From: Bufo bufo
Lineage: Eukaryota; Chordata; Amphibia; Anura; Bufonidae
NCBI RefSeq assembly: GCF_905171765.1
Contig: NC_053390.1
Coordinates: forward strand, 577,866,471 to 577,930,470
Reading direction: 5' to 3'
Length of the DNA stretch: 64,000 bases
Under the pieces are notes generated by a model, which saw only the letters and a list, made by a program, of their open reading frames with translations, had not been told where the DNA came from and did not search any database. This document shows, in pieces, positions 1-10,348 of this stretch (the stretch's first letter is position 1; the number at the start of each line of letters is the position of its first letter). Both the position numbers and the translations under genes were made by a program.

Positions 1-387
1 AGATCCGTTTCAAGGCTCTCACAAACGGCCCAAAACAGATCAGTTCAGCCCCAATGCATTCTGAATGTATAAGGATCCGTTCAGAATGCATCAGTTTGCC
101 TCCGTTCAGCCTCCATTCCGCTCTGGAGGCGGACATCAAAACGCTGCTTGCAGCGTTTTGATGTCCGTCTAACGAAACTGAGCCAAACGGATCCGTCCTG
201 ACTTACAATGTAAGTCAATGGGGACGGATCCGTTTTTAATGACACAATATGGTGCAGTTGAAAACAGATCCGCCTCCCATTGACTTTCAATGCAAGTCAA
301 AACGGATCCGTTTGCATTATAGGTGCTGATCCGTCTGTGCAGATACCAGACGGATCCGCACCTAAACGCAGGTGTGAAAGTAGCCTT
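1..387. repeat. GC-rich foldback MITE, cut by the window edge
   Basis: This is the right part of a short palindromic element; its left end lies outside the window. The right terminus (366-387) reads AACGCAGGTGTGAAAG and matches the right terminus of the element at 3711-4485, so both belong to one family. Inside is a perfect 18-bp hairpin at 130-167 with a 2-nt loop, plus several copies of the motif GGATCCGTTT in both orientations. There is no coding potential; the small reading frames here follow the repeat. Confidence 0.7.
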
Positions 388-405
388 AATCAGCATCTGA
401 ATCTA

Positions 406-1602
406 CAGGGGGGGCCATTTATATGGATACACCTTAATAAAATGGGAATGGTTGGTGATATTAACTTCCTGTTTGTGGCACATTAGTATATGTGAGGGGG
501 GAAACTTTTCAAGATGGGTGGTGACCATGGCGGCCATTTTGAAGTCGGACATTTTGAATCCAACTTTTGTTTTTTCAAAAGGAAGAGGGTCATGTGACAC
601 ATCAAACTTATTGGGAATTTCACAAGAAAAACAATGGTGTGCTTGGTTTTAACGTAACTTTATTCTTTCATGAGTTATTTACAAGTTTCTGACCACTTAT
701 AAAATGTGTTCAATGTGCTGCCCATTGTGTTGGATTGTCAATGCAACCCTCTTCTCCCACTCTTCACACACTGATAGCAACACCGCAGGACAAATGCTAG
801 CACAGGCTTCCAGTATCCGTAGTTTCAGGTGCTGTACATCTCGTATCTTCACAGCATAGACAATTGCCTTCAGATGACCCCAAAGATAAAAGTCTAAGGG
901 GGTCACTGGATATGCGAAATTGCTACATGATGATGTGTTTCCCTCTTTATGCACTGAAGCTGGCACGTTCCCTGAGTTTTTCCAGCAAGATGGTGCACCA
1001 CCACATTATGGGTGTCAGGTCCGAGCATTCCTAGATGAACAGTTTCCTGGAAAGTGGATTGGTCATCGTGGGCCAGTTGAATGGCCCCCAAGGTCTCCCG
1101 ATCTGACCCCCTTAGACTTTTATCTTTGGGGTCATCTGAAGGCAATTGTCTATGCTATGACGATACGAGATGTGCAGCACCTGAAACTACAGATACTGGA
1201 AGCCTGTGCTAGCATTTCTCCTGCGGTGTTGCTATCAGTGTGTGAAGAGTGGGAGAAGAGGGTTGCATTGACAATCCAACACAATGGGCAGCACATTGAA
1301 CACATTTTATAAGTGGTCAGAAACTTGTAAATAACTCATGAAAGAATAAAGTTACGTTAAAACCAAGCACACCATTGTTTTTCTTGTGAAATTCCCAATA
1401 AGTTTGATGTGTCACATGACCCTCTTCCTATTGAAAAAACAAAAGTTGGATTCAAAATGGCCAACTTCAAAATGGCCGCCATGGTCACCACCCATCTTGA
1501 AAAGTTTCCCCCTCACATATACTATTGTGCCACAAACAGGAAGTTAATATCACCAACCATTCCCATTTTATTAAGGTGTATCCATATAAATGGCCCACCC
1601 TG
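406..1602 (+). mobile_element. Rearranged mariner/Tc1-type element (DD41D) with 500-bp inverted arms
   Basis: The termini are CAGGG(G/T)GGGCCATTTATATG inverted repeats, each flanked by a TA target duplication (404-405 and 1603-1604). The arms are far longer than ordinary terminal repeats: 406-905 and 1104-1602 are inverted copies of one another over about 500 bp. Both contain the 3' end of the transposase gene and the 3' flank. Only the 200-bp spacer is unique. The simplest reading is that a normal element was rebuilt into a fold-back by an inverted duplication of its 3' end. Confidence 0.85.
920..1312 (+). pseudogene. Transposase C-terminal half, IS630-Tc1-mariner superfamily, DD41D type
   Basis: This open frame encodes the last ~130 residues of a DDE/D transposase, the enzyme that cuts and rejoins the element at TA sites. 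The second catalytic aspartate is in QQDGAPPHY. The third is in SPDLTPLDF, 41 residues later, the spacing described for rosa/Visitor-type elements; ordinary Tc1 elements have DD34E. The N-terminal DNA-binding domain and first catalytic aspartate are missing, so the product cannot be active. The last ~70 codons are repeated on the minus strand in the left arm (697-903), which is why a mirror-image frame is present. The nominal ATG at 920 is probably not a native start. The assignment to the superfamily is firm; the subfamily rests only on the spacing. Confidence 0.75.
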
Positions 1603-1604
1603 TA

Positions 1605-3114
1605 TATTCATTTGCCCTGGAGCTTTGCTATTCTTTGTTCTCAAGCTTCACAATTACTTTATATAGTTTAGTTTGTAGATTTAGAATACAAAATTGAGGC
1701 AGTATTTCCTTTTGCAATGAGAACAAAAAAGTCATAATTGCAGGTTTCCCATTGGTTCTTAGCCATAGTAAATGTCTTTCTAGCTTAGTATGTTAACAAG
1801 TATGGTTGTCAGGTGATCAGGGTATTGAAGCTTCCTTCCATTCAAGTGATTGATGCTACAATGTCCACTACTAGGTAGATGTCGTACAGGTAGGCGACCA
1901 CTTCTGAATAATGAAGAGGCCGCAGCGCTTGCACAAGGTACTTGGTCCTGTAAACAGCTGATCAGTAAGAGTAGCTGGGAGTCCGACACACTGATCTGAA
2001 ATTGATAGCCAATCCTAAGGAAAAGCCATAAATATCCTGATCCTGCAAAACCCACTTAAACGGGTATTCCCTTGCCCATGACAGCACTCCAATTTAGGAC
2101 AGGAAGCCTGACAAGATAAAAATGTTCATGCCCCCATTGTTCAGATTTCCCGTCCTCCAGATGAGATGTACTGTTGAAGCTGTGTTCCCTGCATGGTTTT
2201 CTTAGTTTACAACTGGGGCTGGAGAAGGTCTCATCAGCTTGCCATAATTTTATCTGTCCCTTGGAGTATGTATATAAATTGGCAATAGCAGATGTATCAA
2301 CCAGCCTCTCTGCAGCATACCTGAGTATCCTGCCTTTCACTAAAATGTTGGAGGCAGGATATTCTAGTAGGTCTGTACCATCTGAAACCAAAAAGTCTCT
2401 TAGGAATGGAAGCCATTATAAACTTGGGTGAAAGATTTCCTATTAACACCCTATTGTTATGTGTATTTCTGATTTGTGCATTTGTTATTCTGGAGGCAAC
2501 TACATAGTAATAACTAGTGGATTTATTGTCCATTACATACTCTACAAATAATAAGGACCCACATTATTCACTGTTTAAATCTGTTCCGGTTAAAATGGCC
2601 CTTTACTATTTAAACTCCCCAAAACAGAACAAGAGGGTGAAATTTCTTTAGGGCTCAATGTCAAGCTTTGCTATATTCTAAACTGGCTCTGTTTAAAAGG
2701 AGCTAACAAAGCTGTTTTGTTGATGAGTCACGCAAGATTTAGAGCCAAAAGCACACTATTCACTAATATAGATACTTTTATGGGTTTTTTTGGGGTTTTT
2801 TTTATCCAAGAATTTAAAGGTTGTTATAGGGCCCACAAATCCTTTGCAGATATAAACAAATATTTTATTCTTAGTAATCCCTTTTATTCAGGGGTTCAAT
2901 CCTCTTGGACCAAGGGTCAGATAGTATTCTCTGGGACAATTCAAAAAACATAATTTTAGAGAGGGTTACTTCAAATCATCCAGACTAGCAAGTGATCCTT
3001 GGACAACACAAAAAAATGTTTTATGCAAGTAAATTCTCTCTCTTCTATATCATTCCAAAAATCTCTAGATGTTTGAGAAAAGTTAACCTCAGAATGGTGG
3101 ATTCTGATCAATAT
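1605..3114. other. Intergenic DNA with a decayed dispersed repeat
   Basis: No gene is supported. About 1890-2065 resembles the common frog repeat with a diverged inverted 'bathtub' core (ATCTGAAATTGATAGCC) that usually ends in a TTAA-adjacent terminus. Short open frames at 2056-2431 lie on both strands, have no recognisable domain and show no codon bias. From 2600 on the sequence is AT-rich and looks single-copy. Confidence 0.4.
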
Positions 3115-3118
3115 TTAA

Positions 3119-3581
3119 AGGGAACCTGTCACCAGTTTTATGGTTTCCTAACTAAGGGAAACATAAATAAGTGACTGAATCTCTTAGCAAAATGCTGGGT
3201 CACTTTCTTTAATTGACCCAGTCAATCTGCCAACATCTTGTATTGAAAAGCTCCAGCTCATAATGGTGAGTCCTGAATATTCATGAGCTCCTGACTCTCC
3301 CCGCCTACCTGCTGCTGATTGACAGTTATTTTCCATAGGAATCAGCAGCAGGTGGGCAGGGGAGTGGCTATAGCTCTGAATTAAATATACGCTGGACTCA
3401 ATGACATCACGCTGGACTCAAATCAGCTCATTAGCATGTGGCATGCAGCATCTTTGTGTGTATATTATGAGGTAACCATCTGTCACACCAGTAAGTGAAT
3501 ACATCTAAGGTACTTTTTAGTAGTTAATGATTGCATATAATTAGTTAGATTATAATCAAATATCCACATGACAGGTTCCCT
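3119..3581. mobile_element. TTAA-flanked MITE, 463 bp
   Basis: The inverted termini AGGGAACCTGTCA and GACAGGTTCCCT are flanked on each side by TTAA (3115-3118, 3582-3585). A TTAA duplication is the hallmark of piggyBac- and Kolobok-type transposition. It is non-coding. A second copy in the opposite orientation lies at 44232-44698 and shares the interior, including the inverted CAGCAGCAGGTGGGCAGG block. Confidence 0.88.
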
Positions 3582-3710
3582 TTAATATTCAATTTTCAAA
3601 AACACCCAGCTGGCTTACAAGCTCATCTTTTTCTAGATAAAGTTCTTTCAGCAGCTCTAGAACAAGGCAACATTTCATTATCTTTACCAGGTGTAAAATG
3701 CTGGATAAGG

Positions 3711-4485
3711 CCTCTTTCACACTTGCGTTGTTGGGATCCGGCATGCACTTCCGTTGCCGGAGGTGCCCGCTGGATCCGGAAAAACGCAAGTGTACTGAAA
3801 GCATTTGAAGACGGAACCGTCTTCCAAATGCTTTCAGTGTTACTATGGCACCCAGGACGCTATTAAAGTCCTGGCTGCCATAGTAGGAGCGGGGGAGCGG
3901 TATACTTACAGTCCGTGCGGCTCCCGGGGCGCTCCAGAATGACGTCAGGGCGCCCCATGCGCATGGATGACGTGATCCATGCGATCACGTGATCCATGCG
4001 ATCACGTGATCCATGCGCTTGGGGCGCCCTGACGTCACTCTGGAGCGCCCGGGGAGTCGCACGGACGGTAAGTATACTGCTCCCCGCTCCCCACTGCACT
4101 TTACCATGGCTGCCAGGACTTTAGCGTCCCGGCAGCCATGGTAACCATTCAGAAAAAGCTAAATGTCGGCTCCGGCAATGCGCCGAAACGACGTTTAGCT
4201 TAAGGCCGGATCCGGATCAATGCCTTCCAATGGGCATTAATTCCGGATCCGGCCTTGCGGCAAGTGTTCCGGATTTTTGGCCGGAGCAAAAAGCGCAGCA
4301 TGCTGCGGTATTTTCTCCGGCCAAAAAACGTTCCGTTCTGGAACTGAAGACATCCTGATGCATCCTGAACGGATTGCTCTCCATTCAGAATGCATTAGGA
4401 TAATCCTGATCAGGATTCTTCCGGCATAGAGCCCAGACGACGGAACTCTATGCCGGAAGACAATAACGCAGGTGTGAAAGAGCCC
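3711..4485. mobile_element. GC-rich foldback MITE with nested palindrome
   Basis: The outer termini GGCCTCTTTCACACTTGCG and AACGCAGGTGTGAAAGAGCC are inverted repeats. Inside is a second large imperfect palindrome (about 3838-4145). Its arms include GCTCCCGGGGCGCTCC and GACGTCA, centred on three tandem copies of GATCCATGCGATCACGT near 3965-4015. The motif CCGGATCCGG recurs throughout. It encodes no protein and shares its termini with the element at 1-387. Confidence 0.75.
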
Positions 4486-4854
4486 AAAGTTGTCTTCCAT
4501 TAAAAAAAAAAAATTGATTCTGTATGCCCTGTTTTAAATGTTCAGGAATTGAACATATTCCTAAAACCAAACCATCTCCATATGGAATATCGAATCTCGG
4601 ATTTTTGCTAGATAAAGGTGTCTTTCATAGAGTGTTAGTTTCTCAAAAACACTGTTGTCTCCTCTACTCCTGGTGAAAACTCCAATTGTTCCACTGGGAA
4701 AAAAATATGGTGTTTGGGTTATTGAATGTTCCATACACATTTTCAAGGATTATGAAAGAGTTAGTTACCTAATTCAGGACAAGTGTTATTTCTCATATGA
4801 TTTCCTTCTATTTCATCCAAAAGCAGAGATCATCTCCAAGCAGAGAGATTCAGC
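4486..4854. other. Short intergenic stretch
   Basis: Nothing recognisable. The open frames on both strands here are short, overlap one another and contain no known motif. The stretch ends in an (AT)n tract. Confidence 0.35.

Positions 4855-4895
<41 letters not shown>
4855..4895. repeat. (AT)n microsatellite
   Basis: This is an almost pure TA dinucleotide run bordering the palindrome that follows. A second TA run lies at 5183-5202, on the other side of the Penelope-like block and next to a Tc1 insertion. Confidence 0.9.
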
Positions 4896-4899
<4 letters not shown>

Positions 4900-5182
4900 T
4901 GAAGAAAGTGGGACTGCACTCCAGAGTAATGGTGAAATAAAGTGTTTAATCACCCATAGTATGGCAAACTTGCGACGTTTCGGCTCACAAGAGCCTTCCT
5001 CGGAGGAAGGCTCTTGTGAGCCGAAACATCGCAAGTTTGCCATACTATAGGTGATTAAACACTTTATTTCACCATTACTCTGGAGTGCAGTCCTACTTTC
5101 TTCATCTCTACAATATTGGGTATAGCCGTTACCCTGGTCTGGACCTTGCACCCAAACCTTGGTTGGTGCTCCCGCTGGATTT
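4895..5182 (+). mobile_element. Palindromic terminal block of a Penelope-like element
   Basis: 4895-5001 and 5003-5109 are nearly perfect inverted copies (107 bp each) around a single central base. The right arm carries CGGAGGA, then a stem GGCTC/GAGCC with loop TTGT, then GAAA (5001-5026). That is the layout of a hammerhead ribozyme core with one change in the CUGANGA box. Hammerheads followed by GAAAC are known in terminal repeats of Penelope-like retroelements, which often insert with inverted, truncated ends. The sequence 5110-5182 continues the presumed terminal repeat. No reverse transcriptase is present. The family assignment is inferred from the motif and the architecture. Confidence 0.5.
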
Positions 5183-5202
5183 TTTATATATATATATATA
5201 TA

Positions 5203-6772
5203 CTGCTCAAAAAAATAAAGGGAACACAAAAATAACACATCCTAGATCTGAATTAATTAAATATTCTTCTGAAATACTTTGTTCTTTACATAGTTGAATG
5301 TGTTGACAACAAAATCACACAACAATTAAGAATGGAAATCAAATTTTTCAACCCATGGAGGTCTGGATTTGGAGTCACACTCAAAATGAAAGTGGAAAAA
5401 CACACTACAGGCTGATCCAACTTTGATGTAATGTCCTTAAAACAAGTCAAAATGAGGCTCAGTAGTGTGTGTGTGGCGTCCACGTGCCTGTATGACCTCC
5501 CTACAACGCCTGTGCATGCTCCTGATGAGGTGGCGGAAGGTCCCCTGAGGGATCTCCTCCCAGACCTGGACTAAAGCATCTGCCAACTCCTGGACAGTCT
5601 GTGGTGCAACGTGACGTTGGTGGATAGAGCGAGACATGATGTCCCAGATGTGCTCAATTGGATTCAGGTTTGGGGAACGGGCGGGCCAGTCCATAGCATC
5701 AATGCCTTCGTCTTGCAGGAACTGCTGACACACTACAGCCACAGGAGGTCTAGCATTGTCTTGCATTAGGAGGAACCCAGGGCCAACCGCACCAGCATAT
5801 GGTCTCGCAAGGGGTCTGAGGATCTCATCTCGGTACCTAATGGCAGTCAGGCTACCTCTGGCGAGCACATGGAGGGCTGTGCGGCCCTCCAAAGAAATGC
5901 CACCCCACACCATTACTGACCCAATGCCAAACCGGTCATGCTGGAGGATGTTGCAGGCAGCAGAACGTTCTCCACGGCGTCTCCAGACTCTGTCACGTCT
6001 GTCACATGTGCTCAGTGTGAACCTGCTCTCATCTGTGAAGAGCACAGGGCGCCAGTGGCGAATTTGCCAATCTTGGTGTTCTCTGACAAATGCCAAACGT
6101 CCTGCACGGTGTTGGGCTGTAAGCACAACCCCCACCTGTGGACGTCGGGCCCTCATGGAGTCTGTTTCTGACCGTTTCAGCAGACACATGAACATTTGTG
6201 GCCTGCTGGAGGTAATTTTGCAGGGCTCTGGCAGTGCTCCTCCTGTTCCTCCTCGCACAAAGGCGGAGGTAGCGGTCCTGCTGCTGGGTTGTTGCCCTCC
6301 TACGGCCTCCTCCACGTCTCCTGATGTACTGGCCTGTCTCCTGGTAGCACCTCCATGCTCTGGACACTACGCTGACAGACACAGCAGACTTTCTTGCCAC
6401 AGCTTGCATTGATGTGCCATCCTGGATAAGCTGCACTACCTGAGCCACTTGTGTGGATTGTAGACTCTGTCTCATGCTACCACTAGTGTGAAAGCACCGC
6501 CAGCATTCAAAAGTGACCAAAACATCAGCCAGGAAGCATAGGAACTGAGAAGTGGTCTGTGGTCACCACCTGCAGAACCACTCCTTTATTGGGGGTGTCT
6601 TGCTAATTGCCTATAATTTCCACCTGTTGTCTATCCCATTTGCATAACTTCATGTGAAATTGATTGTCACTCAGTGTTGCTTCCTAAGTGGACAGTTTGA
6701 TTTCACAGAAGTGTGATTTACTTGGAGTTACATTGTGTTGTTTAAGTGTTCCCTTTATTTTTTTGAGCAGTG
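5203..6772 (-). mobile_element. Tc1 transposon, nearly full length, minus orientation
   Basis: The termini CTGCTCAAAAAAATAAAGGG and its inverted partner lie in TA-rich DNA. This is the very widespread vertebrate Tc1 family with (CA)CTGCTCAAAAAAATAAA ends, known from fishes and frogs. Its length (1570 bp) is normal. The first two bases of the left terminus (CA) are missing. Its 5' end faces the 5' end of the neighbouring copy at 6786. Confidence 0.93.
5437..6475 (-). pseudogene. Tc1 transposase (DD34E), frameshifted
   Basis: This encodes a Tc1 transposase, a nuclear cut-and-paste enzyme with a paired-like helix-turn-helix DNA-binding region followed by a DDE catalytic domain. The start is the ATG at 6475 ([14 protein letters not shown]), which matches the family. 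The DNA-binding half reads in one frame down to about 6160. A deletion of about 11 bp there, next to the LHEG codons, shifts the rest into another frame. The catalytic residues are intact in the second frame: D in FTDESRF, D in LMQDNARP, E in NPIEHIWD (34 residues after the second D). A short CA-repeat expansion shifts the last few codons, giving the aberrant tail TTEPHFDLF. Only the two indels break it; the element looks young. Confidence 0.9.
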
Positions 6773-6785
6773 TATATATAATATA

Positions 6786-8358
6786 CACTGCTCAAAAAAA
6801 TAAAAGGAACACTTAAACAACACAATGTAACTCCAAGTCAATCACACTTCTGTGAAATCAAACTGTCCACTTAGGAAGCAACACTGAGTGACAATCAATT
6901 TCACATGCTGTTGTGCAAATGGGATAGACAACAGGTGGAAATTATAGGCAATTAGCAAGACACCCCCAATAAAGGAGTGGTTCTGCAGGTGGTGACCACA
7001 GACCACTTGTCAGTTCCTATGCTTCCTGGCTGATGTTTTGGTCACTTTTGAATGCTGGCGGTGCTTTCACTCTAGTGGTAGCATGAGATGGAGTCTACAA
7101 CCCACACAAGTGGCTCAGGTAGTGCAGCTTATCCAGGATGGCACATCAATGCGAGCTGTGGCAAGAAGGTTTGCTGTGTCTGTCAGCGTAGTGTCCAGAG
7201 CATGGAGGCGCTACCAGGAGACAGGCCAGTACATCAGGAGACGTGTAGGAGGGCAACAACCCAGCAGCAGGACCGCTACGTCCGCCTTTGTGCAAGGAGG
7301 AACAGAAGGAGCACTGCCAGAGCCCTGCAAAATGACCTTCAGCAGGCCACAAATGTGCATGTGTCTGCTCAAACGGTCAGAAACGGACTCCATGAGGGTT
7401 ATATGAGGGCCCGACGTCCACAGGTGGGGGTTGTGCTTACAGCCCAACACCGTGCAGGACGATTGGCATTTGCCAGAGAACACCAAAATTGGCAAATTCG
7501 CCACTGGTGCCCTGTGCTCTTCACAGATGAAAGCAGGTTCACACTGAGCACATGTGACAGACGTGACAGAGTCTGGAGACGCCGTGGAGAACGTTCTGCT
7601 GCCTGCAACATCCTCCAGCATGACCGGTTTGGCATTGGGTCAGTAATGGTGTGGGGTGGCATTTCTTTGGAGGGCCGCACAGTCCTCCATGTGCTCGCCA
7701 GAGGTAGCCTGACTGCCATTAGGTACGGAGATGAGATCCTCCGACCCCTTGTGAGACCATATGCTGGTGCGGTTGGCCCTGGGTTCCTCCTAATGCAAGA
7801 CAATGCTAGACCTCATGTGGCTGGAGTGTGTCAGCAGTTCCTGCAAGACGAAGGCATTGATGCTATGGACTGGCCCGCCCGTTTCCCAGACCTGAATCCA
7901 ATTGAGCACATCTGGGATATCATGTCTCGCTCTATCCACCAACGTCACGTTGCACCACAGACTGTCCAGGAGTTGGCAGATGCTTTAGTCCAGGTCTGGG
8001 AGGAGATCCCTCAGGAGACTATCCGCCACCTCATCAGGAGCATGCACAGGCGTTGTAGGGAGGTCATACAGGCACGTGGAGGCCACACACACTACTGAGC
8101 CTCATTTTGACTTGTTTTAAGGACATTACATCAAAGTTGGATCAGCCTGTAGTGTGTTTTTCCACTTTAATTTTGAGTGTGACTCCAAATCCAGACCTCC
8201 ATGGGTTAAAAAATTTGATTTCTATTTTTTTTATTTTTGTGTGATTTTGTTGTCAGCACATTCAAGTATGTAAAGAACAAAGTATTTCAGAAGAATATTT
8301 AATTAATTCAGATCTAGGATGTGTTATTTTTGTGTTCCCTTTATTTTTTTGAGCAGTG
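6786..8358 (+). mobile_element. Tc1 transposon, nearly full length, plus orientation
   Basis: The ends CACTGCTCAAAAAAATAAA and inverted TTTATTTTTTTGAGCAGTG are flanked by TA (6784-6785, 8359-8360). It belongs to the same family as the copy at 5203-6772. The two lie 5' to 5', separated only by TATATATAATATA. The high similarity suggests both are recent. Confidence 0.95.
7083..8098 (+). pseudogene. Tc1 transposase (DD34E), single frameshift
   Basis: The ATG at 7083 starts [14 protein letters not shown] and reads through the helix-turn-helix region to about 7245. A deletion of about 10 bp there, in the arginine-rich linker (RRR region), puts the remainder into a second frame that runs uninterrupted to the stop at 8096-8098. 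All three catalytic residues are present: D in FTDESRF, D in LMQDNARPH and E in NPIEHIWD, with DD34E spacing. The C-terminus RGGHTHY is normal for the family. Apart from the single indel the gene is full length (~340 codons). A more upstream ATG at 7038 is in frame, but the family start is the internal one. Confidence 0.92.
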
Positions 8359-8388
8359 TATATGTGTGTGTGTATATATTTATATAGT
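8359..8388. repeat. Short (TG)n/(TA)n tract
   Basis: A mixed TATGTGTGTGTGTATATA run directly follows the Tc1 right end. It is probably the remainder of the TA-rich target. Confidence 0.7.
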
Positions 8389-8710
8389 TGGACGTGGGGT
8401 TTGTGGTGAAAATGGAAAAGTCTGTTTTTCAACCTATGCATTTAATGATCTTTGTATTTTTTTTTTTTTTTATAGATACCATTTCTTTTTCTAAGAGTAT
8501 CAAATACAAAAATAGTTAGGTATCCAACATTAGCTTCTTAACTTTCACAAAATTGGAAAGTGTCATTAAAGCACATATGTCACCATAATCAACCCTATTA
8601 AACCAGGCATCTTGCCTGGCAGGGTTGATCGTGCCGAGTTCAATACTACCTTCCTTTCTACAACTGGATGTTCCGTTGCAGAGAAATCCTATTTATATGC
8701 TAATGAGGAT

Positions 8711-10348
8711 TAGTGATGGACGAACATCTGCCGGGACGGTTCGCGAACCGTAAGTTCGTGGCGGGTCCCATTCATTTTAATGGCAGACGAACCTGAAAAA
8801 TCTTCAGCTCATATTTGCAGCCAAGAAATAATTACTAGAAGTGCACAAATAGTCCCACTACATGGACAGTGACATACCAGATATATTATTCGAATTTGCC
8901 ATCTCCATTCATCATTTTTTTTCAATGTGAAATATCGGCAATATAATTTTCACGTACACGCATGCGCAAATGCACTATACAGTACCCAAATGCACTATAA
9001 AGAAAGTATATTGGTATATAACACCCCGCTTCAATTCGTCTTTTTGGGGGGCGAATGGTATATCACACCAGTAGAAATTATTTGTTCCAATAACGCTTGT
9101 CCCTCTATATACCTGCAGTATCGCAGCAGAACCGCACACAACTGCTGCACAATACAAATGCACTATAATATACTTTCTAACATAGAAAGTATATTATAAC
9201 ATTGTACAAGGAAGGCAATCCATTAGAATATACATAAAGATAAAACGTAACCTTTAATAATGTTACTATGAGGGTCCATTCACACGTCCGTAAGTGTTTT
9301 GCGGATCTGCAAAAGGACAACGGCAATGTGCATTCCGCAATATTTGCGGTCCGCACATCGCCGCCACTATAATAGAAGATGCCTAATATTGTCTGCAATT
9401 GCGGACAAGAATAGGACTTGTTCTATTTTTTGCGGAAACGGAAGCACGGATGCGGAAGTGCTGATCCGCAAATGCTGATGCGGACAGCACATTCCGGCCC
9501 CATTGAAAATGAATGTGTCTGCACCCATTCCTCAAAATTGCGGAATGGATGCGGACCCATTTTGCAGACATGTGAATGGAAAAGAAATCCCTCAAAATGA
9601 AAATAAATTAAATTATTAAAGTTAAGCAAAAAGCATGGATGCGGTAGGAAATAACAAGTGCTCGGCGGCACCAAATGAGAAACCATATGTCCTACCACAA
9701 TCCGGGAAGTTCCAGTGCACATCCATGAATCCCGGAGGGAAAGCAAAAAACATCTATCCCTGGGCTAGATGATGTGGTATTGAAGGACAGGGTGGGCAAA
9801 GAACTGTCCCTGATATTGCCCTACAGGGGGGTGATATTCTGGCCCTGATAGCCTAACCACAGAGCACCCGCCCTGATAAGAGAGACCTCGTCCGGAACCT
9901 TACCCTATATAAAAATGGCCCTAGTAAGCCCCTAGCCCCCTGACTTCCAGGTGATCACTATATAGATCTATGTGTTTTTGACTCATTATAAAAGTATATG
10001 ATAAGTATATTACACCCCTCTGTGTATCACACCTATCGATAGCACACCTATACCAGTCCTTAATAAGACTTTTGTGGCCCTATTAGCTAGCGTTTGGTGT
10101 TCCTAACAGCCTGTCCCTGCTCCACACAGCAACCTCTCCCTACACTGGCAAAACACTGAATGTAAAATGGCAGCGAGATCAGGTTTATTTATAAGGTAGG
10201 GGGTATGTCCATGTGCTGAAACGTCTCAATTGTTTTGTACCACCTGATTGATGTGTCATGGGTCAAAGTTCTTGACAATGTAAAATAATATGGCGGGCGC
10301 GAATATCTCCATATGTTTGGCGAATCGTGAACACTCAAAGTTTGCAGC
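8711..10348. mobile_element. hAT-type non-autonomous element, right end lost
   Basis: The left end TAGTGATGGACGAAC resembles other hAT-like termini in this window (TAGAGATGTCGCGAAC at 56344, TAGTGTTG at 62856). The interior contains paired GTTCGCGAACC and GGCGAATCGTGAAC motifs near the two ends. The right terminus and target duplication are missing because a truncated Tc1 abuts at about 10349. A MITE is inserted at 9272-9582. No transposase is seen. The hAT label rests on terminal similarity only. Confidence 0.5.
9272..9582. mobile_element. MITE with TCCATTCACACGTCCG termini
   Basis: The inverted ends TCCATTCACACGTC and CATGTGAATGGA enclose a core found in several other copies here: GCGGACAAGAATAGGAC, the CCCCATTGAAAATGAATG block, and repeated GCGGATCC/GCGGTCCGC motifs. 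Related elements lie at 15274, 34390, 46205 and 47629. It is non-coding. Confidence 0.7.

Noticed and set aside
2056..2431. Open frames of 85-111 codons on both strands
   Set aside because: They overlap on opposite strands, show no domain, codon bias or splice signals, and sit in unrecognised AT-rich DNA.
5756..6412. 218-codon plus-strand frame over the first Tc1 copy
   Set aside because: It is the antisense shadow of the transposase gene, as are 7146-7352 and 7399-7803 over the second copy.
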